DNA from: Hyphomicrobiales bacterium | GTDB lineage: Bacteria; Pseudomonadota; Alphaproteobacteria; Rhizobiales; Aestuariivirgaceae | Direction of reading: 5' to 3' | Assembly (NCBI GenBank): GCA_025363755.1 | Contig: JANYLQ010000032.1 | Span: 1 to 64,000, forward strand | DNA length: 64,000 bases | Shown here: in pieces, positions 42,767 through 52,534 of the stretch | How the letters are laid out: every line of letters starts with the position of its first letter | Numbering within the stretch: the first letter of the stretch is position 1 | Notes under the pieces: generated by a model | Database searches by the model: none | Told to the model about the DNA's origin: nothing | What the model saw: only the letters and a program-made list of their open reading frames with translations | Program-made: the position numbers and the translations under genes

Positions 42767-44677
42767 TTGAACCAGTTTCGTAATTTTGCAGTTTGGATTG
42801 TAATTGCCGTTTTGTTGGTGGCGCTGTTCAGTCTTTTCCAAAATCAGGCAATGCATGTTGGCAATAAAGAATTGAGTTATTCTGAACTGTTCAAGAAAGT
42901 TGATGATGGTTCAATTAAAAGCATAACATATTCCGGTACAAGTGGTGTGACATCGATTATCGCCAAGGATGCAGGTGGTTCTGTCTACGAGACTCTTGGC
43001 GTCATAACGGATGGCGATTTGTCCCGTTTGAACGCCAAAAGTGTAGAAGTGAGTTTTAAAGCTGCCGCTGGTGAATCTATTTTTACAAATGTGCTGATGT
43101 TTTGGCTTCCTTTGATCTTGATGGCGGGCGTTTGGATTTTCTTTATGCGCCAGATGCAATCGGGTTCGGGCAAGGCCATGGGGTTCGGTAAATCCAAGGC
43201 GAAACTATTAACCGAAAAGCATGGCCGCATTACATTTGAAGATGTGGCTGGTGTTGATGAAGCGAAGGATGATTTGCAGGAAGTTGTGGAGTTTTTGAAG
43301 GACCCACAAAAGTTCCAACGCCTCGGTGGCAAAATTCCAAAGGGTGCATTGCTCGTTGGCCCTCCGGGCACAGGTAAAACTTTGTTGGCGCGCGCCATTG
43401 CTGGCGAAGCTGGTGTGCCGTTCTTTACGATTTCAGGTTCCGACTTTGTTGAAATGTTTGTGGGCGTTGGTGCAAGCCGCGTGCGCGACATGTTTGAACA
43501 GGGCAAGAAGAACGCTCCATGCATCATCTTCATCGACGAAATTGATGCTGTGGGTCGGCACCGTGGTGCAGGCTTAGGTGGTGGCAATGATGAGCGTGAG
43601 CAAACGCTAAACCAGCTGCTGGTTGAAATGGATGGTTTTGAAGCCAATGAAGGCGTGATCATTGTTGCAGCAACAAACCGCCCCGACGTGCTTGACCCTG
43701 CCTTGTTGCGTCCGGGTCGTTTTGATCGCCAGATTACTGTTGGCAATCCTGATGTGAAGGGTCGCGAGCAAATCTTGTTGGTGCATATGAAGAATGTGCC
43801 TCTGGCTCCAGATATTGATGCGAAAGTTATTGCCAAGGGCACGCCGGGGTTTTCTGGTGCTGATCTCGCTAATCTTGTGAACGAAGCTGCTTTGCTTGCT
43901 GCGCGTCGCAATAAGCGCATGGTCACTCAGGCTGAGTTTGAAGATGCCAAAGACAAGGTGATGATGGGTGCTGAGCGTCGTTCGCTCGTGATGAACCCGG
44001 CCGAGCTCAAGAATACCGCTTATCATGAAGCGGGGCATGCCATTGTTGGTTTGCAGGTGCCTTATGATCCATTGCACAAGGTTACGATTATCCCGCGTGG
44101 CCGCGCTTTGGGTGTGACGATGAATTTGCCTGATGGTGATCGCCATAGCTATTCGAAGGAATGGTGTGAATCTCGCCTTGCTGTATTGTTTGGTGGCCGT
44201 GAAGCCGAGCTTATTCTTGGCGGTGAGAAAAATGTGACCAACGGTGCTGTCGGCGACATTCAAATGGCGACATCACTCGCGCGCGCCATGGTTATGGAAT
44301 GGGGTATGAGCGATAAGTTGGGCCGGGTTCGTTATGGTGCCAATGAGCAGGAAGTATTTTTGGGTCATAGTGTGACTCAGAGCAAAAATCTCTCTGAAGA
44401 TACCGCTAAGTTGATTGATCTTGAAACACGTAATCTGATTCAGACTGGCGAAGCGAAAGCTAAAAAGATTTTGGCCAAGTATCGCGATGGGCTTCATAAC
44501 GTGGCTAAGGCGCTTCTGGAATATGAAACCTTGTCTGGTGAAGATGTAAAGCTGGTGTTAGCTGGCGGAAAGATCAACCGTGACGAGCCGCCTAAGACCC
44601 GACCTACTGCAAATACGCCAACTGTTCCGCGTACTGGTAAACGTGCGGGCGGATTGGAACCGCAAACTCAGGCTTGA
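42767..44677 (+). CDS. ftsH: ATP-dependent zinc metalloprotease FtsH
   Basis: A 636-residue membrane AAA protease: two N-terminal transmembrane segments around a periplasmic domain, Walker [17 protein letters not shown], Walker [14 protein letters not shown], the second region of homology [13 protein letters not shown], and the zinc motif [11 protein letters not shown]. It degrades membrane and misfolded proteins. TTG is the start codon, preceded by GAGGATTAAA, with no nearby in-frame ATG. Confidence 0.97.
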   Translation: MNQFRNFAVWIVIAVLLVALFSLFQNQAMHVGNKELSYSELFKKVDDGSIKSITYSGTSGVTSIIAKDAGGSVYETLGVITDGDLSRLNAKSVEVSFKAAAGESIFTNVLMFWLPLILMAGVWIFFMRQMQSGSGKAMGFGKSKAKLLTEKHGRITFEDVAGVDEAKDDLQEVVEFLKDPQKFQRLGGKIPKGALLVGPPGTGKTLLARAIAGEAGVPFFTISGSDFVEMFVGVGASRVRDMFEQGKKNAPCIIFIDEIDAVGRHRGAGLGGGNDEREQTLNQLLVEMDGFEANEGVIIVAATNRPDVLDPALLRPGRFDRQITVGNPDVKGREQILLVHMKNVPLAPDIDAKVIAKGTPGFSGADLANLVNEAALLAARRNKRMVTQAEFEDAKDKVMMGAERRSLVMNPAELKNTAYHEAGHAIVGLQVPYDPLHKVTIIPRGRALGVTMNLPDGDRHSYSKEWCESRLAVLFGGREAELILGGEKNVTNGAVGDIQMATSLARAMVMEWGMSDKLGRVRYGANEQEVFLGHSVTQSKNLSEDTAKLIDLETRNLIQTGEAKAKKILAKYRDGLHNVAKALLEYETLSGEDVKLVLAGGKINRDEPPKTRPTANTPTVPRTGKRAGGLEPQTQA

Positions 44678-44685
44678 GTTTTTAG

Positions 44686-45735
44686 GTGGCTCAAACCTAT
44701 CTTAGACCTTTAGGTCTTCTATTTGGCCAAGATGCGCGCGAGATGATCGCGGGCGGCTTGGCCCTTTCTTTGGGCGGGCTGCCTAATATCGGATTTGTAT
44801 CAGCAGAAGAAATTATCCGCGACGGAAAGTCGGTCACGCGGCGGAAGATCGATGCTTCCGAACTTCGTGAACATGCCTTGATTGACAACGTGACGTGTGT
44901 GCGGCCTGACTTTGCGGGTCTAAGTCTCGATCAGACTCGCATCATGGGCATTGTGAATGTGACGCCCGATAGCTTTTCTGATGGAGGCAAATTTGATGTT
45001 GCCGAGATTGCTATTGGCCATGGCCGTTTATTGGCAGTGCAAGGTGCCGACGTTCTTGATATTGGCGGTGAGTCTACGCGGCCTGGTTCGGATGAAGTTT
45101 CGATTGAACAGGAGCGGTCACGGATTATGCCAGTCATTGCTGCGTTGGCGCAGGATCATGTTGTTTCGGTTGATACACGCAAATCGGTTTTAATGGCTGA
45201 AGCGGCTCAATTCGGTGCCAAGATTATCAACGACGTTTCGGCCTTGGGTTTTGATCCGCTGAGTGCGGGTGTTGTGGCCAAGGCGGGTTTGCCGGTTGTG
45301 TTGATGCATGCGCAAGGTAATCCACGCACCATGCAACTTGCTCCTCGATATGATGATGTGGCACTCGATGTTTACGATGGGCTGGCGGCGCAGATTGAAA
45401 AAGCTGTGGCAGCAGGAATTCCGCTCTCGGATATTTGCATTGACCCCGGCATTGGGTTTGGAAAATCGTTTAGGCATAATCTTGAATTGATGCGCCAAAT
45501 CACACTATTCCACGGGCTTGGCGTTGCCGTATTGGTTGGCATATCTCGCAAAGGTGTTGTTGGTGCCGTAACGGGCGAAAAAACGGCAGCCAATCGTGTT
45601 GCAGGGTCAATTGGGGGGGCATTGCAAGCTGCAATGCTGGGAGCACATTTACTACGCGTCCATGATGTGGTGGAAACTGTCCAAAGTTTAGCTATGTTCA
45701 ATGCAGGATTGAATCCGGATTCGGCGGATATTTAA
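44686..45735 (+). CDS. folP: Dihydropteroate synthase
   Basis: A 349-residue enzyme that joins p-aminobenzoate to dihydropterin pyrophosphate. The TIM barrel starts near residue 85 with RIMGIVNVTPDSFSDGG, followed by GGESTRPGSDE, INDVSALGFDP, CIDPGIGFGK and GISRKG. About 80 extra N-terminal residues precede the barrel, a common extension in alphaproteobacterial FolP. GTG start, 8 bases after ftsH. Confidence 0.93.
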   Translation: MAQTYLRPLGLLFGQDAREMIAGGLALSLGGLPNIGFVSAEEIIRDGKSVTRRKIDASELREHALIDNVTCVRPDFAGLSLDQTRIMGIVNVTPDSFSDGGKFDVAEIAIGHGRLLAVQGADVLDIGGESTRPGSDEVSIEQERSRIMPVIAALAQDHVVSVDTRKSVLMAEAAQFGAKIINDVSALGFDPLSAGVVAKAGLPVVLMHAQGNPRTMQLAPRYDDVALDVYDGLAAQIEKAVAAGIPLSDICIDPGIGFGKSFRHNLELMRQITLFHGLGVAVLVGISRKGVVGAVTGEKTAANRVAGSIGGALQAAMLGAHLLRVHDVVETVQSLAMFNAGLNPDSADI

Positions 45736-45780
45736 GAGTTTTTGCTAAAGCCGATTTCGGGGTATTGAGTGGGATAAGCT

Positions 45781-47127
45781 ATGACGCGGAAATATTTTGG
45801 AACTGATGGCGTTCGGGGCAGAGCCAACACTGGGGCAATGACCCCTGATGTTGTGATGAAAATTGGCATGGCCGCTGGACAATTGCACCGCCGTGGTGGC
45901 CATCGGCACCGCGTGGTGATCGGCAAAGATACGCGGCTTTCAGGTTATATGATTGAGCAAGCATTGACGGCTGGTTTGCTTGCGGCAGGTATGGACGTAT
46001 TTTTGTTTGGCCCAGCACCCACGCCAGCTGTAGCCATGTTGACACGTTCAATGCGCGCTGATTTGGGCGTTATGATTTCGGCCTCGCATAATCCTTATTA
46101 CGATAACGGCATCAAGTTCTTTGGGCCAGACGGCTACAAGCTTTCGGACGAGCAAGAATTGAAGATTGAAGACTTGGTCGATAATTCTTCAAAGATTACA
46201 CTTGCTGGTTCTGACCACATTGGCCGAGCGAAACGGGTTGAAGATGCCGGTGCCCGCTATATTGAATTTGCCAAACGCACTTATGCTGGTGAGACGGGCT
46301 TGGACGGCTTGCGGATTGTGATCGACACAGCCAACGGCGCTTCATACCGAACAGCACCTCCCGCCCTTTGGGAATTAGGTGCCGAGATCATTCAAATCGG
46401 TGATGAACCTAATGGCATGAACATCAATGCGGATTGTGGTTCAACGCACCCTGAAGCGATGTGTCAACGGGTGCGCGATACCCGTGCCGATATCGGCATA
46501 GCGCTTGATGGCGACGCAGACCGAGTGATCATTTGCGACGAGAATGGCGTTGTGATTGACGGTGATCAAATTATGGCATTGGTTGCCATGTCGTTTGCGG
46601 CGCGGGGTGCTCTGCGGGGCGGTGGTTTGGTCGCTACAATTATGTCGAACCTTGGGTTAGAGCGCTTTATGGAATCGAAAGGCATGACACTGGCTCGCAC
46701 TAAAGTGGGCGATCGGTATGTGGTCGAGCATATGCGGGCCAATGGGTTTAATGTGGGTGGAGAGCAGTCTGGCCATATTGTGATGTCGGATTTTGCAACG
46801 ACGGGCGATGGTCTGCTTGCTGCATTGCAAGTGCTCGGTGAAGTGATTCGCCAAGGCAAGCGCGTGAGTGAAGTTTGCAATATGTTCGATCCTTTGCCGC
46901 AAATTTTGAAGAATGTAAAATTTTCAGGCGGCAAGCCGCTTGAAAATGCGCATGTGAAAGCGGCGATTAAAGATGCTGAAGCAAAGCTCGGAAAATCGGG
47001 CCGATTGGTCATTCGTCCATCGGGCACTGAGCCGTTAATCCGCGTGATGGCGGAAGGCGAAGATGCTGGTTTGGTGCAAAAATTGGTTGATGATCTTTGT
47101 GGTATGATTGCAAAGTCAGCGGCGTGA
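45781..47127 (+). CDS. glmM: Phosphoglucosamine mutase
   Basis: A 448-residue mutase that turns glucosamine-6-phosphate into the 1-phosphate for peptidoglycan and lipopolysaccharide. It has [12 protein letters not shown], the catalytic serine loop [15 protein letters not shown], the metal loop DGDADRV, and the phosphate-binding [12 protein letters not shown] near the C-terminus. It ends the block. Its 3' end overlaps the convergent EamA gene by 12 bases. Confidence 0.96.
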   Translation: MTRKYFGTDGVRGRANTGAMTPDVVMKIGMAAGQLHRRGGHRHRVVIGKDTRLSGYMIEQALTAGLLAAGMDVFLFGPAPTPAVAMLTRSMRADLGVMISASHNPYYDNGIKFFGPDGYKLSDEQELKIEDLVDNSSKITLAGSDHIGRAKRVEDAGARYIEFAKRTYAGETGLDGLRIVIDTANGASYRTAPPALWELGAEIIQIGDEPNGMNINADCGSTHPEAMCQRVRDTRADIGIALDGDADRVIICDENGVVIDGDQIMALVAMSFAARGALRGGGLVATIMSNLGLERFMESKGMTLARTKVGDRYVVEHMRANGFNVGGEQSGHIVMSDFATTGDGLLAALQVLGEVIRQGKRVSEVCNMFDPLPQILKNVKFSGGKPLENAHVKAAIKDAEAKLGKSGRLVIRPSGTEPLIRVMAEGEDAGLVQKLVDDLCGMIAKSAA

Positions 47128-48012
47128 AAAGCTGGTTATTGCGATGCCTGCTAGAATGCAGAGCAAAGCCAGCGCGATGTTCCATGATAGTGTTTCGTTA
47201 AACGCCACTGCGCCGAGCAACAATGCGAAGATAGGCACAAGATAGTTTGTAAACGACACAGCACTCGGGCCAATGTGTTCCATCAGATAATAGACGATGA
47301 CCATGGATATGGCAGTTGGAAACAAGCCTAACCCTAGGATTGCCAATGATGAATTGAATGTTAGCGCTTCGAGTCCATGGGGGTTTTTAGTGATGGCAAA
47401 GAGTACAGCGGCGACCGCGCCGGCTAACAGAATTCCAGACGTTTGTTGAAATGGTTTGTCGAAGCCCAAGCGCTTTGCAGTGACACTGTGAATGCCATAG
47501 CATAGGCAAGCGAGGATGATTGCAAGGTCGCCCCATAGTTCTTGTCTTTGAAATGATGCACCGAGCAATTGTTGTGGGTTCATCAATATTACCACGCCGA
47601 TGAAGCCCAATACGAAACCACAGGCTTTTTGCACATTGAGTTTTTCGTCAGGCAACAAGAAATGCGCAATCACAATTACAAAAAGAGGAATTGTTCCCAT
47701 TAACAATCCTGTGACGCCCGAACTTGTGTATTGAATGCCCCAGCTAATGAGAATGAATGGCAGGGCGTTGCCTATGACACCCAACCAAACATATTTAGGC
47801 CAACTCTTGCGCACTCGTAATGGTGACTGATTGTACCATTGGGCAATAGCAAAAATAATCGAGCCGCCAATGGTCAGGCGCAATGCGGCGACCCAGTTTG
47901 GATCAACATCATGAATGGCAATTTTGCTGAGTGCGAATGAAGACCCCCAAATGACAACCAGAATGGCCAAAAGCGCGAGGTGACGACGGCTGATTCTACT
48001 GGATGGTGACAT
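47116..48012 (-). CDS. EamA/DMT family transporter
   Basis: About 298 residues with ten hydrophobic segments in two EamA repeats; TM1 is [20 protein letters not shown] and the second repeat includes [20 protein letters not shown]. The start at 48012 ([11 protein letters not shown]) gives a normal N-terminus. Initiation at 48099 (GTG) would add 29 residues that do not look like this family. No clear Shine-Dalgarno. Substrate unknown. Convergent with glmM. Confidence 0.82.
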   Translation of the reverse strand: MSPSSRISRRHLALLAILVVIWGSSFALSKIAIHDVDPNWVAALRLTIGGSIIFAIAQWYNQSPLRVRKSWPKYVWLGVIGNALPFILISWGIQYTSSGVTGLLMGTIPLFVIVIAHFLLPDEKLNVQKACGFVLGFIGVVILMNPQQLLGASFQRQELWGDLAIILACLCYGIHSVTAKRLGFDKPFQQTSGILLAGAVAAVLFAITKNPHGLEALTFNSSLAILGLGLFPTAISMVIVYYLMEHIGPSAVSFTNYLVPIFALLLGAVAFNETLSWNIALALLCILAGIAITSFSRR

Positions 48013-48187
48013 AGTTAATTTATAGGGGACTTTTGTGAACGAGGTGTTCCAAAATGACCCAAAAACCGTTGCATTACGGCAACAGTCTAGATCGTTCACA
48101 TTTTAGCCATTTTGTCGCCTGTCTCCAAACACAAGCGGACACCATATTCAACTCATCGACCGGGATGGTTTGTAAACGAGGTGTGTG

Positions 48188-48751
48188 ATGAAAAATCTTA
48201 AAATTGTTTTGCTGGTGGGCGTGGTGTCTTTGCCGTTTATGGCTTCAGCACAGGCTGCTGATAATAATGCTTATATTCCACCAGAGACGTCTACCATGAC
48301 AGGGTTTTACCTGCGCGGTGATATTGGTGCCAGCTATTTAACTTCGCCAGGCCCAGCTGATGTTGGTGCTTTTACAGGTGGTGGCGGTGTTGGTTATCAG
48401 TTCAACGACAATTTCCGTGCGGATGTTACTGGCAATTGGACGAGCAATTATAGCGTAGCTCCTGGTGCTACACTCAGCACGACAGCTGTGATGGGCAATG
48501 TTTATTATGATTGGAAAAACGAGTCACCAATCACCCCATATGTTGGTGTAGGTGCTGGTTATGGTTGGGTTAATCGTGCTGGTTTGGGCCTAAGCGATCA
48601 AGGCGTTGCTCTTGGAGCAACTGTAGGTGCTTCGCTTGATATGACAAGTAATCTGGCTCTTGATGTTGGTTACCATTTCCGTGACACAATGATTTCGGGC
48701 GATGATGCCATCGAACATTCTGTGACAGCAGGTTTACGCTTTAAGTTCTGA
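48188..48751 (+). CDS. Outer-membrane beta-barrel protein (Omp25/OmpA-like barrel)
   Basis: A 187-residue protein with a signal peptide (MKNLKIVLLVGVVSLPFMASAQA) and an eight-stranded barrel pattern of alternating polar and hydrophobic residues: FYLRGDIGASY, GVGYQFNDNFRADVTG, PYVGVGAGYGW and a C-terminal VTAGLRFKF ending in Phe, the BAM recognition signature. It resembles rhizobial Omp25/RopB-type porins. It is followed by an intrinsic terminator, so it is monocistronic. Confidence 0.85.
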   Translation: MKNLKIVLLVGVVSLPFMASAQAADNNAYIPPETSTMTGFYLRGDIGASYLTSPGPADVGAFTGGGGVGYQFNDNFRADVTGNWTSNYSVAPGATLSTTAVMGNVYYDWKNESPITPYVGVGAGYGWVNRAGLGLSDQGVALGATVGASLDMTSNLALDVGYHFRDTMISGDDAIEHSVTAGLRFKF

Positions 48752-48780
48752 TCCGCGATCGAGCGTGATCATCTAAAAAG

Positions 48781-48815
48781 ACGCGCTGCGGGCTTATGTC
48801 CGTAGCGCGTTTTTT
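48781..48815 (+). terminator. Intrinsic terminator after the barrel gene
   Basis: ACGCGCTGCGG and CCGTAGCGCGT form an 11-bp stem around an 8-base loop, followed by TTTTTT. Confidence 0.9.
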
Positions 48816-48853
48816 GTTGTTCGCTATGGTGTAATCTTTCAGGAGTGATCACT

Positions 48854-49525
48854 ATGGGTACACGTATTTCATTTTCGCGCGTTGACGGAAAAAAGACCGA
48901 AGGATATTTGGCTAAAGCTGGGCACGATCATGCGCCGGGTGTTTTGGTTATCCAAGAGTGGTGGGGTCTTCAAGATCAGATTAAAGGTGTGTGTGATCGT
49001 TTGGCGCTTGCCGGGTATGATGCTCTTGCACCAGATTTATATGAGGGAACCGTGGTACCCTACCATGATCACGCTGCTGCAAACCTTGAGATGAGCTCGC
49101 TGGATTTTCAGGACGCCGTTTCGCAGACTGTGCGCGGTGCTGCACAATATTTGACGAAGTCAAATGCCAAAGTGGGCATCGTTGGGTTTTGCATGGGTGG
49201 AGCAGTTTCGCTTCTCGCTGCGGCTCATGTTCCAGAAATTACGGCTTCGATTTCGTTTTACGGCATGCCGCCCGCTGGTGCGATTGATGTGACCAAGTTG
49301 AACGTGCCGTTTGAAGGCCATTACTCCAACAGCGACGATTACATTACTCCTAAGATGGTCGATGATTTTGAGACTGAGCTAAAACGCGCCAAAAAAGATG
49401 CTGCGTTTTACCGATATGATGCTGATCACGCCTTTATGAACGAGCAGCGCGATGTGCATGATAGAGCCGCAGCAGAATTGGGCTGGCAGCGCATGTTAGG
49501 TTTTTGGAAGGCACATTTGTCGTAA
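48854..49525 (+). CDS. Dienelactone hydrolase family protein
   Basis: A 223-residue alpha/beta hydrolase. The nucleophile elbow GFCMGG places a cysteine at the catalytic position, as in dienelactone hydrolase. YDADHAFMNE supplies the catalytic His, and QEWWGL near residue 34 the Glu that contacts the Cys. Dienelactone hydrolase acts on chloroaromatic ring-fission products, but most family members have other, unknown esters as substrates. AGGAG lies 8 bases before the ATG. Confidence 0.88.
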   Translation: MGTRISFSRVDGKKTEGYLAKAGHDHAPGVLVIQEWWGLQDQIKGVCDRLALAGYDALAPDLYEGTVVPYHDHAAANLEMSSLDFQDAVSQTVRGAAQYLTKSNAKVGIVGFCMGGAVSLLAAAHVPEITASISFYGMPPAGAIDVTKLNVPFEGHYSNSDDYITPKMVDDFETELKRAKKDAAFYRYDADHAFMNEQRDVHDRAAAELGWQRMLGFWKAHLS

Positions 49526-49544
49526 TATAAATTAGTGCTTGATC

Positions 49545-49626
49545 GACGACGCAATTTGTTGCAAACGCGTCGTCGGGCGAGCTCTCCCCACCGAGGGCCT
49601 TCCCATCTGTAAGGATGGAGATCAAA
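49545..49626 (+). promoter_or_regulatory. serC leader element (serC motif RNA)
   Basis: The serC leader contains a first hairpin GACGACGC...GCGTCGTC (49545-49574), then GAGCTCTCCCC, and a second hairpin CCATC-TGTAAG-GATGG whose 3' strand includes the AAGGATGGAG Shine-Dalgarno of serC. This is the place and general shape of the serC motif RNA described in alphaproteobacteria. A translation switch through SD occlusion is inferred. The ligand is not known. Confidence 0.65.
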
Positions 49627-50751
49627 ATGACAGATATGAAGCCGGCTACAAAGCCGAATTGCGCTAATTTTTCTTCCGGCCCCTGCGCGAAATTTCCGGG
49701 CTGGACACCTCAACTTCTCAACAGTGCTGTTCTCGGTCGCTCTCATCGCTCGTCTTTGGGTAAAAAGCGTTTGAAGAAGGCCATTGACTTAACGCGCGAG
49801 GTTCTCGGCGTTCCTGCCGATTACAAGATAGGCATTGTGCCTGCGTCTGACACGGGTGCTGTTGAAATGGCCATGTGGTCGCTGCTGGGTGCTCGCGGTG
49901 TCGATATGGTTGCATGGGAGAGCTTTGGCGAGGGTTGGGTTTCGGATGTGGTAAAACAACTGAAGCTGAAAGATGCGCGGAAGATTATTGCTCCTTATGG
50001 CGAGTTGCCTGATTTGGCCCAGATTAATTTTGCCAGTGATGTGGTGTTTACATGGAATGGAACGACCTCTGGTGTGCGGGTTCCGAATGCTGATTGGATT
50101 CCCTCTTCGCGCGAAGGCTTGACGATTTGCGATGCCACGTCCTCTGCTTTTGCGCAGGATATGGATTTTTCTAAACTCGATGTGGTGACTTTCTCCTGGC
50201 AGAAAGTTTTAGGCGGAGAAGGTGCACATGGTGTCTTAATTTTATCGCCGCGTGCTGTCGCTCGTTTGGAATCATATGTGCCTAGTTGGCCAATGCCGAA
50301 GATTTTTCGCCTCACGTCGGGTGGCAAATTGATCGATGGCATCTTTGAAGGAGAAACGATCAACACGCCTTCCATGTTGTGTGTTGAAGATTATGTTTTA
50401 GCGCTGGAGTGGGCCAAGTCGATTGGTGGCTTGGTAGCACTCCGCAAACGTGCAGATGATAATGCTGCGGTGATTGATAGTTGGATTTCCAAAAATTCTT
50501 ATGCGCATCACTTGGCAAAAGTTCCCGCCACTCGTTCGAACACTTCGGTATGCTTGACTCTTGACGGCAACGAAGATGTACCAAAGAAAATGGTGAAGCT
50601 GCTTGATGCTGAAGGTGTTGCTTTCGACATTGGCGCATACCGTGATGCGCCTCCGGGTCTTCGGATATGGTGTGGTGCAACTGTTGAGACAACAGACGTG
50701 CAAGCCCTGATGCCTTGGCTTGATTGGGCTTATGCCCAAGCCACCGTTTAA
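49627..50751 (+). CDS. serC: Phosphoserine aminotransferase
   Basis: A 374-residue PLP enzyme of serine synthesis, transferring the amino group of glutamate to 3-phosphohydroxypyruvate. It starts with [19 protein letters not shown]; the PLP lysine is in [13 protein letters not shown], and the phosphate-binding loop is in [10 protein letters not shown]. The start at 49627 is preferred over ATG 49615 because the leader hairpin holds its Shine-Dalgarno. It precedes serA by 34 bases. Confidence 0.94.
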   Translation: MTDMKPATKPNCANFSSGPCAKFPGWTPQLLNSAVLGRSHRSSLGKKRLKKAIDLTREVLGVPADYKIGIVPASDTGAVEMAMWSLLGARGVDMVAWESFGEGWVSDVVKQLKLKDARKIIAPYGELPDLAQINFASDVVFTWNGTTSGVRVPNADWIPSSREGLTICDATSSAFAQDMDFSKLDVVTFSWQKVLGGEGAHGVLILSPRAVARLESYVPSWPMPKIFRLTSGGKLIDGIFEGETINTPSMLCVEDYVLALEWAKSIGGLVALRKRADDNAAVIDSWISKNSYAHHLAKVPATRSNTSVCLTLDGNEDVPKKMVKLLDAEGVAFDIGAYRDAPPGLRIWCGATVETTDVQALMPWLDWAYAQATV

Positions 50752-50785
50752 TTCATTTCAAATTCATTCTAGCAGGAGAAGCCCA

Positions 50786-52372
50786 ATGGCACCTCGCGTA
50801 TTAGTATCTGACAAACTTTCTGAAACTGCTGTTCAAATTTTTCGTGATCGCGGTGTTGATGTCGATTATCTGCCAGATCTTGGCAAAGACAAGGACGCCT
50901 TGCTTGCCAAGATTGGCGAGTATGATGGACTGGCCATCCGTTCGGCAACGAAAGTTTCACCGAAAATTTTGGAAGCTGCAAAGAAACTCAAAGTGATTGG
51001 CCGTGCGGGTATTGGTGTGGACAATGTGGATATTCCGGCTGCGTCGCAGCGTGGTATAGTGGTGATGAATACCCCGTTTGGCAACGCAATCACCACCGCT
51101 GAACACGCCTTATCAATGATGATGGCGTTAGCGCGACAAATTCCGGAAGCTTCTGCTTCAACATTGGCTGGCAAGTGGGAGAAAAACCGCTTTATGGGTG
51201 TTGAGCTGTTCAACAAGACGTTGGGTGTTATTGGCTGTGGTAACATCGGCTCCATTGTGGCCGATCGTGCGTTGGGTTTGAAAATGAAAGTGATTGCTTA
51301 TGATCCCTTCCTTTCACCCGAACGCGCGCTTGAAATTGGTGTCGAAAAGGTTGAGCTTCTTGAACTTATTACACGTTCAGACTTCATCACACTTCATACA
51401 CCTTTGACTGACAAGACCCGCAACATTATCGGCGCTGCTGCTATCTCTCGCATGAAGAAAGGTGTTCGCATCATCAATTGTGCACGTGGCGGTTTGGTGA
51501 ACGAGGATGCGCTTCACGATGCATTGGTTTCGAAGCATGTGGCGGGTGCGGCCCTTGATGTGTTTGAAGTTGAGCCTGCGACGGATCACAAGCTTTTCAA
51601 ATTGGACAATGTGATTGCGACCCCTCATCTTGGTGCGTCTACCGGCGAGGCACAAGAAAATGTGGCTTTGCAAGTAGCCGAACAGATGTCTGATTATCTA
51701 ATAAAGGGTGCTGTGACCAATGCACTTAACATGCCTTCAATTTCTGCCGAAGAAGCGCCACGCCTGAGGCCCTTTGTTGCGTTAGCTGAAAAGCTGGGCA
51801 GCTTTGCAGGGCAGCTGACCGATGGGGTGATTTCGAACATTGTGATTGAATATGCCGGTGATGTGGGTGAGATGAATACCCGGGCACTGTCTTCTGCGGC
51901 ACTTGCTGGAATATTGGCTCCGCAAATGGGGCAGGTCAATATGGTGTCGGCCCCAGTGGTGGCCAAAGAGCGCGGTATTAAAGTTGATGAAGTTAAGCAA
52001 TCGAAACGTGGTGCATACGAAACCTATATCCGCATCACTGTGAAAACTGAAAAATATGAACGAGCAGTTGCGGGCACTGTGTTCTCAGATGGCAAACCAC
52101 GCATTATTCAAATTAAGGGTATTGAGCTGGAATGTAATTTTGGGCAGCACATGCTTTATATCACCAACAAGGATAAGCCTGGCTTTATTGGTGCAGTTGG
52201 CACTGTTTTAGGCAATGCCAAAATCAATATGGCAACGTTTCATCTTGGTCGTTTGAGCGAAGGTGGTGATGCAATTTGTATTGTTGAAACTGATGGCGGC
52301 GTTCCCGAGCATGTGATGGAAGATGTGCGGAAGTTGGCGAATGTGCAGCAGGTGAAAGCACTCCAGTTTTAG
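50786..52372 (+). CDS. serA: D-3-phosphoglycerate dehydrogenase
   Basis: A 528-residue enzyme that makes 3-phosphohydroxypyruvate, the first serine-pathway step. The catalytic domains have GRAGIGVDNVDIPAA, VIGCGNIGSIVADRA, NCARGGLVNEDAL and the ATPHLGAS triad His. The C-terminal half holds the intervening domain and an ACT domain (HMLYITNKDKPGFIGAVG, about 455-528), the serine feedback site of the long-form SerA. AGGAG precedes ATG 50786. Confidence 0.95.
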   Translation: MAPRVLVSDKLSETAVQIFRDRGVDVDYLPDLGKDKDALLAKIGEYDGLAIRSATKVSPKILEAAKKLKVIGRAGIGVDNVDIPAASQRGIVVMNTPFGNAITTAEHALSMMMALARQIPEASASTLAGKWEKNRFMGVELFNKTLGVIGCGNIGSIVADRALGLKMKVIAYDPFLSPERALEIGVEKVELLELITRSDFITLHTPLTDKTRNIIGAAAISRMKKGVRIINCARGGLVNEDALHDALVSKHVAGAALDVFEVEPATDHKLFKLDNVIATPHLGASTGEAQENVALQVAEQMSDYLIKGAVTNALNMPSISAEEAPRLRPFVALAEKLGSFAGQLTDGVISNIVIEYAGDVGEMNTRALSSAALAGILAPQMGQVNMVSAPVVAKERGIKVDEVKQSKRGAYETYIRITVKTEKYERAVAGTVFSDGKPRIIQIKGIELECNFGQHMLYITNKDKPGFIGAVGTVLGNAKINMATFHLGRLSEGGDAICIVETDGGVPEHVMEDVRKLANVQQVKALQF

Positions 52373-52419
52373 GGTTGGATTTCAAAATCTGACTTTTTTC
52401 TTCGTTCTCCATTTTAAAT

Positions 52420-52494
52420 CGTCATGCCCGCGAAGGCGGGCATTTGCGTTTTGAGACTAGGAAAACAGAGATTCCCACCTTCGCGGGAATGACG
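52420..52494. repeat. Palindromic intergenic repeat, whole unit
   Basis: CGTCATGCCCGCGAAGGCGGGCAT, a linker, AAAACAGAGATTCCCACC and TCGCGGGAATGACG. It lies between the convergent genes serA and the exported-protein gene at 52535, possibly serving as the end of both transcripts. Confidence 0.88.
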
Positions 52495-52534
52495 ATGTTG
52501 GTTATGTGGGTGACGTGAACGGCGTAATTTTTAC

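Noticed and set aside
42985-43926. A 313-codon minus-strand frame opposite ftsH
   Set aside because: Antisense to the conserved FtsH AAA domain; the residue mix is a mirror of that coding sequence.
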